From Caccoplasma sp905210875 (GTDB lineage Bacteria > Bacteroidota > Bacteroidia > Bacteroidales > UBA11471), in contig OZ007034.1 of the NCBI GenBank assembly GCA_963931635.1, forward strand, positions 1,674,001-1,738,000: a stretch of DNA of 64,000 nucleotides, written 5' to 3'. Below are positions 43,032 to 52,807 of this stretch, piece by piece (position 1 is the first letter of the stretch; every line of letters starts with the position of its first letter). The position numbers and the translations under genes are program-made. Below the pieces are notes generated by a model. The model made no database searches. It saw nothing but the letters and a program-made list of their open reading frames with translations, and was not told the DNA's origin.

Positions 43032-46000
43032 ATGAGCAAACAAAAGAAATTCATTACCTGTGATGGTAATCAGGCAGCTGCGCATATCTCGTATATGTTC
43101 AGTGAAGTAGCCGCCATTTACCCCATCACTCCGTCCTCGACCATGGCCGAGTATGTAGATGAATGGGCTGCCGCCGGAAGAAAGAACATCTTCGGCGAAA
43201 CCGTCCTTGTACAAGAGATGCAGTCGGAAGCTGGTGCTGCCGGTGCCGTACACGGGTCGTTGCAAGCCGGTGCGCTGACAACCACCTACACCGCATCGCA
43301 AGGCTTGTTGCTGATGATTCCCAATATGTACAAGATTGCCGGTGAATTCCTCCCCTGCGTATTCCACGTATCGGCACGTACCTTGGCTTCGCACGCCCTC
43401 TGTATCTTCGGTGACCACCAAGACGTAATGTCGACTCGCCAGACCGGCTTTGCCATGCTGGCCGAAGGTTCGGTACAAGAGGTGATGGACTTGGCCGGTG
43501 TTGCCCACCTCGCCACCATCAAATCGCGCGTGCCTTTTGTTAACTTCTTTGATGGGTTCCGTACCTCGCACGAGATTCAGAAAATCGAAATGCTCGAGAA
43601 CGAAGACCTCGCTCCGCTCATCGACCAGAAAGCCCTCAAAGAGTTCCGCGACCGTTCGCTCAACCCCGAACACCCCGTAGCTCGTGGTATGGCCGAGAAC
43701 CCCGATACTTTCTTTGCTCATCGTGAATCATGCAACCACTTCTACAATGCCGTTCCCGCCATTGTAGAGGAATACATGAACGAAATCTCGAAAATCACCG
43801 GTCGTAAATACGGCTTGTTCGACTACTATGGAGCTCCCGATGCCGAGAACATCATCATCGCCATGGGTTCAGTAACCGAAGCTATCCGTGAGACCATCGA
43901 CCACCTCGCAGCCAAAGGCGAGAAAGTGGGTCTGGTTGCCGTGCACCTCTACCGTCCCTTCTCGACCAAGCACCTCATGGCCGCTATCCCCGCCAGTGTA
44001 AAACGCATCGCCGTGCTCGATCGTACCAAAGAACCTGGTGCCAACGGTGAGCCCCTCTACCTCGACGTAAAAGAGGCCTTCTACGGAAAAGAGAATGCCC
44101 CGCTTATCATCGGTGGCCGCTACGGTCTCGGTTCGAACGACACCACTCCGTCGCAAATCCTTGCCGTATATGAAAACCTGGCTTTGCCCGAACCCAAAAA
44201 CCACTTCACGCTCGGTATCATCGACGATGTTACCTTCACCTCACTGCCCGTAGGCGAAGAGGTTGCCATGGGTGGTGAAGGCATGTTCGAAGCCAAATTC
44301 TACGGCCTCGGTGCCGACGGTACCGTAGGTGCCAACAAGAACTCGGTGAAAATCATCGGCGATAACACCAACAAACACTGCCAAGCTTACTTCTCCTATG
44401 ACTCGAAGAAGTCGGGTGGTTTCACCTGCTCGCACCTCCGTTTCGGCGACAGCCCCATTCGCTCGACCTACCTTGTAAACACGCCTAACTTCGTGGCTTG
44501 CCACGTACAGGCTTACCTGCGTATGTACGACGTAACCCGCGGTCTCCGTCAGAACGGTACCTTCCTGCTCAACACCATCTGGAACCAAGAAGAGTTGGAA
44601 AAACACTTGCCCAACAAGGTAAAACGTTACTTCGCTCAAAAGAATATCACGGTTTACTATATCAACGCTACCCAGATTGCTCAGGAAATCGGTCTTGGCA
44701 ACCGTACCAACACCATTCTGCAATCGGCCTTCTTCCGCATTACCGGTGTTATTCCCGTTGACCTTGCCATCGAGCAGATGAAGAAATTCATCGTGAAATC
44801 TTACGGCAAGAAAGGTGAAGACGTGGTAAACAAGAACTACGCAGCCGTAGACCGTGGTGGTGAATACAAACAACTCGTCGTTAAACCCGAATGGGCCAAT
44901 CTGCCCGACGATGAAGTGGTTGCCAACAACGACCCCGCCTTCATCAACGAGGTGGTTCGCCCCATCAACGCTCAGAACGGCGACCTGCTGAAAGTTTCAG
45001 CCTTCAAAGGTATCGAAGACGGTACTTGGCCCCAAGGAACCGCTAAATATGAAAAACGCGGTGTGGCTGCCTTCGTTCCCGAATGGACTCCCGAAAACTG
45101 TATCCAATGCAACAAGTGTGCCTACGTTTGTCCTCACGCTGCTATCCGTCCCTTCGTGCTCGACGCTGCCGAGCAGGCCGGCGCTTCTTTCCCCTCGATC
45201 AAGGCCGTAGGAAAGATGTTCGACGGAATGACGTTCAGAATGCAGGTCGATGTACTCGACTGCCTCGGTTGCGGCAACTGCGCCGATGTATGTCCGGGCA
45301 ACAAACAGGGCAAGGCTCTGGCCATGAAACCGCTCGAAAGCCAGCTTGCCCAAGCTCCCAACTGGGAATATTGTGTAAACAAAGTGAAGAGCAAACAAGA
45401 CCTTGTCGACATCAAGGCCAACGTGAAGAACTCGCAGTTCGCTACTCCGTTGTTTGAATTCTCCGGCGCTTGCTCGGGTTGCGGTGAGACTCCTTATGTA
45501 AAACTCATCTCGCAACTCTTCGGCGACCGTGAAATGGTAGCTAATGCCACCGGTTGCTCGTCGATTTACTCGGGTTCGATACCTTCGACTCCCTACACCA
45601 CCAACGAAAAAGGTCACGGACCTGCTTGGGCCAACTCGCTGTTTGAAGACTTCTGCGAATTCGGTATGGGTATGGCTCTCGCCGTTGAGAAAATGCGCGA
45701 CCGCATCGAGAAACTCATGAACCAGGCTATCGCCGACGAGACCTTCCCCGCAGAAAGCAAAGTTCTCTTCAAAGAGTGGATTGAAAATCGCGACAACACC
45801 GAAATGACGATTGAACTCGCAGCCAAGATTCGTCCTATCGTTGAGGCTAACGCCGACAAGTGCGAAATATGCAAAGGCATTGCCGACCTCGGTAAATTCC
45901 TCGTTAAGAAATCGCAATGGATTATCGGTGGTGACGGTGCATCGTACGATATTGGATTCGGTGGTCTCGACCACGTACTTGCTTCGGGCAAGAATGTAAA

Positions 46001-46580
46001 CATTCTCGTACTTGATACCGAGGTTTACTCCAACACCGGAGGTCAGGCTTCGAAAGCTACCCCGCTTGGTGCCATTGCCAAATTTGCCGCTGCCGGTAAA
46101 CGTGTTCGCAAGAAAGATCTTGGCCTCATCGCTTCGACCTACGGTTATGTTTACTGCGCACAAGTTGCCATGGGCGCCGATCAGGCACAGACCCTCAAAG
46201 CCATTCGCGAAGCCGAGGCTTACAACGGACCGTCGATTATCATCGCTTACGCTCCCTGTATCAACCACGGTTTGAAGAAAGGTATGGGCAAATCGCAAGC
46301 CGAGGAGGCTGCTGCCGTTGAATGTGGATACTGGCACTTGTGGCGTTACAACCCCGAGTTGGAAGCCGAAGGCAAGAATCCTTTCACCCTCGATAGCAAA
46401 GAACCGCAATGGGATAAGTTCGAAGACTTCCTCAAAGGTGAGGTTCGTTATGCATCGGTTATGAAACAGTATCCTGCCGAGGCCGAAGACCTCTTTGCTG
46501 CTGCCAAAGCAAACGCTATGTGGCGTTATAACAACTACAAGCGTCTGGCCAAACAGCAATGGGGTACCGATGCCGAATAA
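43032..46580 (+). CDS. nifJ: Pyruvate:ferredoxin (flavodoxin) oxidoreductase
   Basis: This 1182-residue single-chain enzyme converts pyruvate and CoA to acetyl-CoA, CO2 and reduced ferredoxin, the central step of pyruvate breakdown in anaerobes. N-terminal TPP/substrate motifs are AAIYPITPSSTMAEY near 27. Two ferredoxin-type Fe4S4 motifs follow, CIQCNKCAYVCP near 691 and CLGCGNCADVCP near 743. The proximal cluster begins CSGCGETPY near 814, and the TPP-binding motif GGDGASYDIGFGG lies near 966 with LDTEVYSNTGGQ near 994. Codon use is strongly biased, consistent with high expression. It has its own promoter and terminator. Confidence 0.97.
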   Translation: MSKQKKFITCDGNQAAAHISYMFSEVAAIYPITPSSTMAEYVDEWAAAGRKNIFGETVLVQEMQSEAGAAGAVHGSLQAGALTTTYTASQGLLLMIPNMYKIAGEFLPCVFHVSARTLASHALCIFGDHQDVMSTRQTGFAMLAEGSVQEVMDLAGVAHLATIKSRVPFVNFFDGFRTSHEIQKIEMLENEDLAPLIDQKALKEFRDRSLNPEHPVARGMAENPDTFFAHRESCNHFYNAVPAIVEEYMNEISKITGRKYGLFDYYGAPDAENIIIAMGSVTEAIRETIDHLAAKGEKVGLVAVHLYRPFSTKHLMAAIPASVKRIAVLDRTKEPGANGEPLYLDVKEAFYGKENAPLIIGGRYGLGSNDTTPSQILAVYENLALPEPKNHFTLGIIDDVTFTSLPVGEEVAMGGEGMFEAKFYGLGADGTVGANKNSVKIIGDNTNKHCQAYFSYDSKKSGGFTCSHLRFGDSPIRSTYLVNTPNFVACHVQAYLRMYDVTRGLRQNGTFLLNTIWNQEELEKHLPNKVKRYFAQKNITVYYINATQIAQEIGLGNRTNTILQSAFFRITGVIPVDLAIEQMKKFIVKSYGKKGEDVVNKNYAAVDRGGEYKQLVVKPEWANLPDDEVVANNDPAFINEVVRPINAQNGDLLKVSAFKGIEDGTWPQGTAKYEKRGVAAFVPEWTPENCIQCNKCAYVCPHAAIRPFVLDAAEQAGASFPSIKAVGKMFDGMTFRMQVDVLDCLGCGNCADVCPGNKQGKALAMKPLESQLAQAPNWEYCVNKVKSKQDLVDIKANVKNSQFATPLFEFSGACSGCGETPYVKLISQLFGDREMVANATGCSSIYSGSIPSTPYTTNEKGHGPAWANSLFEDFCEFGMGMALAVEKMRDRIEKLMNQAIADETFPAESKVLFKEWIENRDNTEMTIELAAKIRPIVEANADKCEICKGIADLGKFLVKKSQWIIGGDGASYDIGFGGLDHVLASGKNVNILVLDTEVYSNTGGQASKATPLGAIAKFAAAGKRVRKKDLGLIASTYGYVYCAQVAMGADQAQTLKAIREAEAYNGPSIIIAYAPCINHGLKKGMGKSQAEEAAAVECGYWHLWRYNPELEAEGKNPFTLDSKEPQWDKFEDFLKGEVRYASVMKQYPAEAEDLFAAAKANAMWRYNNYKRLAKQQWGTDAE

Positions 46581-46609
46581 TCCCGGATAGGTAAACCTTT
46601 TATACAACG

Positions 46610-46643
46610 AGCCGCACGGAAATTTTTTCCGTGCGGCTTTTTT
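46610..46643 (+). terminator. Intrinsic terminator of nifJ
   Basis: A 13-bp GC-rich stem (46610-46622 with 46626-46638) with a 3-base loop is followed by six T, 30 bases after the nifJ stop. Confidence 0.92.
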
Positions 46644-46710
46644 ATGTCATATTGTCGTTGGTATTCGAGACTCTTTATTTATATTTGTTAAATCATGAAT
46701 ATTATTACCT

Positions 46711-47367
46711 ATGAAAAGATACATCGTTATGGCGGCTTGCTCCGCATTTTTTCTGCTGGTTGCACCTATCCATGCTGCAAAATGCGTCGAAGCTCCGTCC
46801 GAGAACAGCTCTATCATGTCGGAATTCCAGAACTGCAATACCGACGAGCCGGTTGCAACTCATGCGGTCGGTAGTGTTACAGGACCTTCTTTCTCTCACC
46901 ATAAAGGCCCCGGCTATGAGGGCTTTGCCGACGTCTCTCTGTTGGCTACGATGACTGGCGAGAGTGCCGTGTCGGTATCAACAACACACGGCTATGCGTT
47001 CAACCCTTGGCTTTTTATCGGTGGAGGTGTAGCCTGCGATGTGTATCGCGAAGCATTTTTTACACCTGTTTATGCCGCTGCACGATTTACGTTCAGAGAC
47101 AGTGAATTGTCGCCTTACGCCGATGTACGGATAGGCTTTTCGCCCGGAAAGAAAGACGATTCGATTTGGGCGATGGGCGCCTATTTCACACCCGCACTCG
47201 GGGTGCGGTTTGCATTGGTAGGTCGCTGTGCGTTCAATGTAGGCGTGGCTTATGTATTGCAGTCGCAGAGTACCGATTACTCTTATGACGACGGGTACAA
47301 ACGCTATTTCGGAACCTCGGTGACATTGCATCATGCTCTCTCGTTGCGGGTAGGAGTGGCTTTCTGA
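46711..47367 (+). CDS. Secreted small outer-membrane beta-barrel protein
   Basis: The 218-residue protein has a signal peptide (about 1-22, ending IHAAK), a linker rich in Ser and His, then eight or so amphipathic strands (FADVSLLATM, FNPWLFIGGGVACDV, PVYAAARFTF, YADVRIGFSPG, PALGVRFALVG, AFNVGVAYVLQ, HALSLRVGVAF) ending in Phe. This fits a small eight-stranded outer-membrane barrel. Family and role are not recognised. It is monocistronic and faces a convergent DUF4831 gene across a 16-bp hairpin. Confidence 0.75.
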   Translation: MKRYIVMAACSAFFLLVAPIHAAKCVEAPSENSSIMSEFQNCNTDEPVATHAVGSVTGPSFSHHKGPGYEGFADVSLLATMTGESAVSVSTTHGYAFNPWLFIGGGVACDVYREAFFTPVYAAARFTFRDSELSPYADVRIGFSPGKKDDSIWAMGAYFTPALGVRFALVGRCAFNVGVAYVLQSQSTDYSYDDGYKRYFGTSVTLHHALSLRVGVAF

Positions 47368-47391
47368 CCAATGGCCGGCGTTCTTAAAATG

Positions 47392-47432
47392 AGGAGAGAG
47401 GAGAGTCGCGGTTGCAGACTCTCCTCTCTCCT
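47392..47432. terminator. Bidirectional terminator between convergent genes
   Basis: A perfect 16-bp purine/pyrimidine stem (47392-47407 with 47417-47432, 9-base loop) lies between the stops at 47367 and 47457. Confidence 0.85.
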
Positions 47433-47456
47433 TGTCCTTTTATGTCTGGACGTCAG

Positions 47457-48542
47457 TTATTTTACCGGTTTTTCGTCGGTAATACCTATGTGCAGCAAGG
47501 CTCCGCTCTCGGGGCAGAATGTCGCTTCGACGGCTCCACTGCCGGAGAAGACCGATGGGTCGATACCGAACTCGGCTCCCAGTTGAGCCATCGGTATCTC
47601 TTTACGACACAGGCTTTCACCTTTGTACAATACACTCACGTCGGCTTTGCCTGGAGTGATGTAGACCAGGGCGTTCTTGTCTGGAGCGACAACTTTTCCT
47701 TTTGCGTCGGTAGGTGCTTCAACTATTTCTTTGGCATCGACGTGGATGTAAATCGGTTCGCCCGAGAGGTCGTCGTCGGAGAGAATACCTTCCCGTTCGG
47801 AAAAACGGAAAGCAACGGCGCTGTTTTTCTCGGGTGATATAATGATGTCTTCAACGATGGTTTCGCTTTCGGCCGTACCCAGGAAGAGAGAGGTGAGCAG
47901 TGATTCACGCTTGTTCATCTCTCTGAGCAGAATTTCAAACGACTGGCCTTGCGGAATTTCATCGCTGTTGCCCGTGAGCAGGTCGAGCCGATATTCGCGC
48001 AGCAGGTAAATCTGTTGGGCGGCTGTCTCGGCCATATTGCGTACCGACGAACTGATGAGCATGCTCTCGGTGTAGAGTTGGGCATATTCCGCAGCTTTCT
48101 CGGCCGCCTCTTTTTTTAGAGCTTCTGGGTGTAGGGGGTGTTGCGGGTGTCGGGGTGCAGCCTCAGGCTTGCAGTTTATCGACACGAGCATACCTCCATC
48201 GTTCAGGTAGAAGGCGGTGCGGTTCTCTTTTTTCAGTTGTATGGCATAGCGTTTCTCGGGGTCGGCAATGCCCTTTGGCAAGATGTCGACCTGTTCGATT
48301 TTCCACACGGTACGCTTCTTGGTGATTGTCGGGTTCTCTCCGAGATATTTCTGGGCATATTGAGCAAAAGGTCCCGGTTTTTCGCTCGTGCGGGAGAGGG
48401 TTACCCGTATGTCGATGGCAGTTTTCGGCAGGGAGTAGACGATGCCGTATCCGTTGAACTTGTTGGCCGTCACTTTGACAGTCTCCTGCGCGCAGACGCC
48501 GAGTGCCGCAAAAAGGCCGAGGGTGAGAAAGATTCTTCGCAT
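47457..48542 (-). CDS. DUF4831 secreted protein
   Basis: The 361-residue protein has a signal peptide (about 1-18, ending GVCAQ) and matches the DUF4831 pattern: GIVYSLPKTAIDIRVTLSRT near 32-51, a central acidic/Ala helix, and GEPIYIHVDAKEI and GKADVSVLYKGESLC in the C-terminal half. DUF4831 proteins are restricted to Bacteroidota and have no known function; export to the periplasm or outer membrane is likely. It follows nnr by 14 bases and is probably in its operon. Confidence 0.85.
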   Translation of the reverse strand: MRRIFLTLGLFAALGVCAQETVKVTANKFNGYGIVYSLPKTAIDIRVTLSRTSEKPGPFAQYAQKYLGENPTITKKRTVWKIEQVDILPKGIADPEKRYAIQLKKENRTAFYLNDGGMLVSINCKPEAAPRHPQHPLHPEALKKEAAEKAAEYAQLYTESMLISSSVRNMAETAAQQIYLLREYRLDLLTGNSDEIPQGQSFEILLREMNKRESLLTSLFLGTAESETIVEDIIISPEKNSAVAFRFSEREGILSDDDLSGEPIYIHVDAKEIVEAPTDAKGKVVAPDKNALVYITPGKADVSVLYKGESLCRKEIPMAQLGAEFGIDPSVFSGSGAVEATFCPESGALLHIGITDEKPVK

Positions 48543-48556
48543 GATGATGGTTGTTT

Positions 48557-50086
48557 TTAGGGTTTCTGTGTATGTTTGAATGTATGAAGTCGGTAAAAGG
48601 CCTGTCCCAGATTGTGACAGATGTCGCCGGCTGTGATATACTCTTGCGACTCCTTTCCGGCCGCAATGTCACCGGCCAGACCGTGAAGTTCGACGCCGAG
48701 TATGGCGGCTTTTACCGGAGCATAATGTTGGCATAGCAATGCAGCGATGATGCCGGTGAGGGTGTCGCCGCTGCCGGCTGTGGCCATACCGGGGTTGCCC
48801 GTGGCATTGAAGTAGACCTTGCCGTCGGGTGATACAATGGCGGTGTTGGCTCCTTTCAGTACAATGACGATATGGTAGTGGCGGCTCATTTCCATGGCTT
48901 TTTGTAACCGTTGGTAACAGGTCTCGCTCTCACCGAAGAGCCGATCGAATTCCTTGTGGTGTGGCGTGATGACCGACATCGGCGGCAGCAGGCCAAGCAG
49001 TGTTGTGTCGTCGTGCATGAGGTTGAGGGCGTCGGCATCGACTACCATTGGCATCGATACTTGTGCGAGCAGTTTCACAAATGCTTCCCGCGTGGCAGGA
49101 TTCCAACCCAGCCCCGGACCGATGGCTATGCAGTCGTATCGGTGGGAGAGAGGTATCTCACTTACGATGTTTTCGTCGGTATCGGCTTGGAACATGGCTT
49201 CGGGTATGGCCGTTTGGAGTATGGTCTCACAGCGGGCTGCCGAGTGTATGCTCACCAGTCCGGCTCCGCTGTGCAGGGCAGCGCGGGCTGCCAGTACGGC
49301 AGCACCTGCCATGCCCCGGCTCCCGGCTACCACTAACAGGTGCCCGTAGTCGTATTTGTTTGAGAATTTTTCCCGTTCTTTCAGCCAGTCGGCAACTTCG
49401 TGTGGCGGAAGGTAATGGTAGAGGGTGTCTTCGGTCTCTATGATGTCGGGGTGTAATCCGATGTCGAGCACTTTCCACGTGCCGGTGAGCGGAACCTCTT
49501 CCGACACAAAGAATGCCAACTTGGGAAATTGCAGGGTGAGTGTGAGGGTGGGGTGTATGATGTTCTGCCAGTTGCATGCCTGGTTGTCTTCACCCATCAG
49601 GCCCGATGGCATGTCAATCGACACGATGTCGGCACCCGATGCATTGATGTACTGCACCACCGAAGCATAGGCATTTTCGAGGGGACGGGTAAGCCCCGAG
49701 CCGAACAGTCCGTCGATGATTAACATGTCGGTGGAAAGCCGAGGCGGCATAAATTCATGTATGACTTCTCGAAATCGCACGTCGGTTTTCAAGAGTCTGT
49801 CACGGTTTATTTCACAGTCGGGAGAAAGTCGGCTTTTGGGATTGAAAAGTATACATTCGACCCAGTAACCTGCTTCTGCAAGCATACGGGCTACGGCCAG
49901 GGCATCACCTCCATTGTTGCCGGGCCCGGCAAATACCATGACCGGTCGGCTGCTTCCCCACCGTCCCAAAATTTCGTGGGTAATGGCTCGTGCGGCCCGC
50001 TCCATCAAGTCGATGGAAGCAATCGGTTCATGCTCTATGGTGTAGCGGTCGATTTTCTTTATCTTGTCGGTCGTAAATATTTTCAT
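48557..50086 (-). CDS. nnr: Bifunctional NAD(P)H-hydrate epimerase/dehydratase
   Basis: The 509-residue protein joins both metabolite-repair steps that restore damaged NADH and NADPH hydrates. The N-terminal epimerase domain (about 1-215) shows the YjeF signature VFAGPGNNGGDALAVARML near 50-68 and IDGLFGSGLTRP near 109. The C-terminal ADP-dependent dehydratase (about 225-505) shows VVAGSRGMAGAAVLAARAAL near 253, IGPGLGWN near 321 and GNPGMATAGSGDTLTGIIAA near 431. It is divergent from hpt. Confidence 0.95.
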   Translation of the reverse strand: MKIFTTDKIKKIDRYTIEHEPIASIDLMERAARAITHEILGRWGSSRPVMVFAGPGNNGGDALAVARMLAEAGYWVECILFNPKSRLSPDCEINRDRLLKTDVRFREVIHEFMPPRLSTDMLIIDGLFGSGLTRPLENAYASVVQYINASGADIVSIDMPSGLMGEDNQACNWQNIIHPTLTLTLQFPKLAFFVSEEVPLTGTWKVLDIGLHPDIIETEDTLYHYLPPHEVADWLKEREKFSNKYDYGHLLVVAGSRGMAGAAVLAARAALHSGAGLVSIHSAARCETILQTAIPEAMFQADTDENIVSEIPLSHRYDCIAIGPGLGWNPATREAFVKLLAQVSMPMVVDADALNLMHDDTTLLGLLPPMSVITPHHKEFDRLFGESETCYQRLQKAMEMSRHYHIVIVLKGANTAIVSPDGKVYFNATGNPGMATAGSGDTLTGIIAALLCQHYAPVKAAILGVELHGLAGDIAAGKESQEYITAGDICHNLGQAFYRLHTFKHTQKP

Positions 50087-50293
50087 CGTGGCCTGTTTTT
50101 GAAAAAACGGAAAACCGTCTCACTCCTTGTATAGAGAAGCGGAAGACCTTTATCGTATGGGTGAGAGACATCCTGCAAACAAAGATATTTGTTTTTTTGA
50201 GAATATCTGCCTTGTCGGCCGAAAATCCTCTATTGTACAGTGAATCGTGTTGCGATTTTCGTCAAAAAATCTGGACTTGTAGCGTAAAGTTTG

Positions 50294-50301
50294 TACCTTT
50301 G
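50294..50301 (+). promoter_or_regulatory. -7 element of hpt
   Basis: TACCTTTG lies 18 bases before the ATG at 50320, with a TCTG (50270-50273) 20 bases upstream as a weak -33. It rules out the longer in-frame start at 50161. Confidence 0.6.
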
Positions 50302-50319
50302 TCGGTCTTTCATAATCAG

Positions 50320-50862
50320 ATGGAAAAGATACATATCAAAGACAAGACATTCAAGCCCTATATCTCGGGTGAGGAAATAGCCCGTGCCGTGAAACGGGTA
50401 GCCCGTCGCATCGAAGCCGATGTGATGGATAAGGATTCTTCTCCGCTTTTTGTCGTCATGCTGAACGGTGCCTTCATGTTTGCATCGGATCTGCTGCGCG
50501 AGATAGGCCGCCCCTGCGAGGTTGCCTTCATGCGCATGAAGTCGTATGAGGGAACCGAGACAACCGGAACGGTCGATTTGTTGCAGGACCTCCATGCCGA
50601 CGTGAATGGTCGCACGGTAATTGTGGTTGAGGATATTGTAGATACCGGCACGACAATGCATGCCTTGTTGCAGCATTTGCAGCGGCGAAACCCCAAGTTT
50701 GTCAAGATTGCGTCTCTGCTTTTCAAACCCGAGTCGTTGCGTTACGACCTGACGGTCGATTACGCGGCTTTTGAGATACCTCGCGATTTCATTGTGGGAT
50801 ATGGGCTCGATTATGACGAAGAGGGGCGAAACCTTAAAGATATTTATGTGATAGATAATTAG
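50320..50862 (+). CDS. hpt: Hypoxanthine phosphoribosyltransferase
   Basis: From ATG 50320 the enzyme has 180 residues and salvages hypoxanthine or guanine with PRPP. Motifs are VVMLNGAFMFASDLLREI near 45, the flexible loop around MKSYEGTETTGTVDL near 72, the PRPP loop VIVVEDIVDTGTTM near 98 and DFIVGYGLDYDEEGRNL near 158. Length fits the family (about 178). adk follows after 62 bases on the same strand and may be co-transcribed, giving a purine nucleotide pair. Confidence 0.95.
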   Translation: MEKIHIKDKTFKPYISGEEIARAVKRVARRIEADVMDKDSSPLFVVMLNGAFMFASDLLREIGRPCEVAFMRMKSYEGTETTGTVDLLQDLHADVNGRTVIVVEDIVDTGTTMHALLQHLQRRNPKFVKIASLLFKPESLRYDLTVDYAAFEIPRDFIVGYGLDYDEEGRNLKDIYVIDN

Positions 50863-50924
50863 ACTGACTTTCCCCTCGCCTGGGAAACGAGGTAAAAAAG
50901 AAAAACAAGAAATAGGTAAAAATT

Positions 50925-51503
50925 ATGATGAACATTGTTATTTTCGGTGCCCCGGGTTCGGGAAAAGGCACTCAGAGCGAGAAACTCATCGAGAAATATG
51001 GCTTGTACCATATCTCGACCGGCGACTTGTTGCGTAAAGAAATCAAAGCCGGCAGCGAACTGGGAAAAATCGCCGACGGTTACATTTCCAAGGGTCAACT
51101 GCTCCCCGATTCGCTCATTATCGATATGCTGGCCAAGTTGCTCGACACCACGCCAGAGACACGCAAGGGCGTTATTTTCGATGGTTTTCCCCGTACCATT
51201 CCGCAGGCTGAGGCTCTTGAAGCTCTCTTGCGCGACCGTGGTATGGAACTCTCTGCTGTTATAGGTCTTGAAGTCGATGAGCCCGAGTTGATCGACCGTC
51301 TCATCAAACGCGGACAGGTTTCGGGTCGTTCCGACGACAACCTCGAAACCATCAAGAAGCGTCTTGATGTATACCACAGTCAGACGACTCCTCTCAAAGA
51401 ATTCTATATTGCCAACGGCAAGTACAAAGCCATTCATGGCATGGGCTCGGTCGGCTCAATCTTTGAGTCTATCACTCGTGCCCTCGATGGTTGTGCCTGC
51501 TGA
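50925..51503 (+). CDS. adk: Adenylate kinase (short type)
   Basis: The 192-residue enzyme balances ATP, ADP and AMP. The P-loop is GAPGSGKGT near 8-16, the AMP-binding STGDLLRKEI near 32, and FDGFPRTIPQAEAL near 84. The LID region is short (RGQVSGRSDD near 128) and lacks the zinc-binding Cys residues, as in short adenylate kinases. A second possible Met follows the first (MMNIV). A terminator follows. Confidence 0.95.
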   Translation: MMNIVIFGAPGSGKGTQSEKLIEKYGLYHISTGDLLRKEIKAGSELGKIADGYISKGQLLPDSLIIDMLAKLLDTTPETRKGVIFDGFPRTIPQAEALEALLRDRGMELSAVIGLEVDEPELIDRLIKRGQVSGRSDDNLETIKKRLDVYHSQTTPLKEFYIANGKYKAIHGMGSVGSIFESITRALDGCAC

Positions 51504-51542
51504 TAAACAGTCGGTATTCAGCCGTAGCTGTCAGAGATACAG

Positions 51543-51584
51543 AAATCCCTTCATTTCCCGACTGCGGAGTGAAGGGATTTTTTT
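51543..51584 (+). terminator. Intrinsic terminator of adk
   Basis: An 11-bp stem (51543-51553 with 51570-51580) with a 16-base loop is followed by T to 51584. Confidence 0.85.
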
Positions 51585-51601
51585 GTCGGGAGCTTTCCTG
51601 T

Positions 51602-51632
51602 TTTGTAGAAGAAAAAGAAAACTCTATCTTTG
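51602..51632 (+). promoter_or_regulatory. Promoter of obgE-pgeF
   Basis: TTTG (51602-51605), 19 bases, then TATCTTTG (51625-51632) is one of the best promoter matches in the window. It lies just after the adk terminator. Confidence 0.8.
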
Positions 51633-51691
51633 TACAACGGTTCTTTCATGGAGGGGAACCCGTTTGTTCCGAAACTTATAAACTACACGAT

Positions 51692-52807
51692 ATGGCCGAA
51701 TCAAATTTCGTCGATTATGTAAAGATTTATTGCCGCTCGGGAAAAGGTGGCGCCGGTTCGGCCCACCTGCACCGGGCCAAGTACACCCCCAAGGGTGGCC
51801 CCGACGGTGGCGACGGTGGTCGCGGCGGGCACATCATCTTGCGCGCCAACCGCAATTACTGGACCCTGTTGCACCTGCGTTACGAACGTCATGTCTATGC
51901 TGGGAATGGCGAGTCGGGCAGTGATTGCCGCAGCACCGGAAAAGATGGGGCCGACCGTGTCATCGAGGTGCCTTGCGGAACGGTGGCTTATGATGCCGTA
52001 ACGGGCGAATACCTGTGCGAACTGACCGACGACGGCCAAGAGGTCATTTTACTGAAAGGTGGTCGTGGAGGTCTGGGCAACTGGCATTTCCGCAGTGCAA
52101 CCAATCAGACTCCCCGATATGCTCAGCCCGGTGAGCCGGCCATTGAACGTGCAGTCGTCCTTGAACTGAAATTGTTGGCCGATGTGGGCCTTGTAGGTTT
52201 CCCCAACGCCGGAAAGTCGACCCTGCTCTCGGCTGTATCGGCTGCCAAGCCCAAGATTGCCGACTATCCTTTCACGACGATGGAGCCCAACCTCGGCATT
52301 GTATCCTATCGTGACAACCGCTCGTTTGTCATGGCCGACATTCCCGGTATTATCGAGGGCGCGAGCGAGGGCAAAGGCCTCGGTCTGCGTTTCTTGCGCC
52401 ACATCGAGCGCAACGCCGTGTTGCTCTTTATGGTACCGGCCGACTCCGACGACATTGCCCGCGATTATGAAATACTTCTCGGTGAACTGGCTGCCTACAA
52501 TCCCGAATTGCTCGACAAGCACCGCATACTGGCGGTATCGAAATGCGATATGCTCGACGATGAACTGTTGTCCGACTTGAAGAAGACCGTACCCGAAGAT
52601 TTGCCCGTTGTGTATATATCCTCGGTTACCGGTCAGGGTATCGGCGAATTGAAAGACGCTTTGTGGGAAGCCGTCAACAGCGAAGACAATCGAGTTGTTG
52701 CGCTGTCTCATCACAATCTCGATCCTCGTTTCGACGACGATGATTTTGCCGACGAGGATGGCGAAGAAAATTATGATGAGTATGACTGGGACGACGACAA
52801 AGTCTGA
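51692..52807 (+). CDS. obgE: Obg family GTPase
   Basis: From ATG 51692 the protein has 371 residues. The Obg domain (about 1-160) is glycine-rich (GPDGGDGGRGGHIIL near 32), and the G domain has P-loop GFPNAGKSTLLS near 168, FTTMEPNLG near 192, DIPGIIEGASEGKGLG near 213 and SKCD near 284. An acidic Asp/Glu tail (about 340-371) ends the protein. Obg associates with the large ribosomal subunit and stringent response. The frame continues upstream to 51491 but that lies in adk and the terminator. Confidence 0.96.
   Translation: MAESNFVDYVKIYCRSGKGGAGSAHLHRAKYTPKGGPDGGDGGRGGHIILRANRNYWTLLHLRYERHVYAGNGESGSDCRSTGKDGADRVIEVPCGTVAYDAVTGEYLCELTDDGQEVILLKGGRGGLGNWHFRSATNQTPRYAQPGEPAIERAVVLELKLLADVGLVGFPNAGKSTLLSAVSAAKPKIADYPFTTMEPNLGIVSYRDNRSFVMADIPGIIEGASEGKGLGLRFLRHIERNAVLLFMVPADSDDIARDYEILLGELAAYNPELLDKHRILAVSKCDMLDDELLSDLKKTVPEDLPVVYISSVTGQGIGELKDALWEAVNSEDNRVVALSHHNLDPRFDDDDFADEDGEENYDEYDWDDDKV

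Noticed and set aside
44997..46607. A 536-codon open frame on the minus strand inside nifJ
   Set aside because: It is antisense to a highly conserved enzyme with strong codon bias, which creates long shadow frames. Its product has no recognisable features.
50161..50319. Upstream in-frame start for hpt
   Set aside because: It lies before the TACCTTTG element, and the family start matches the ATG at 50320.
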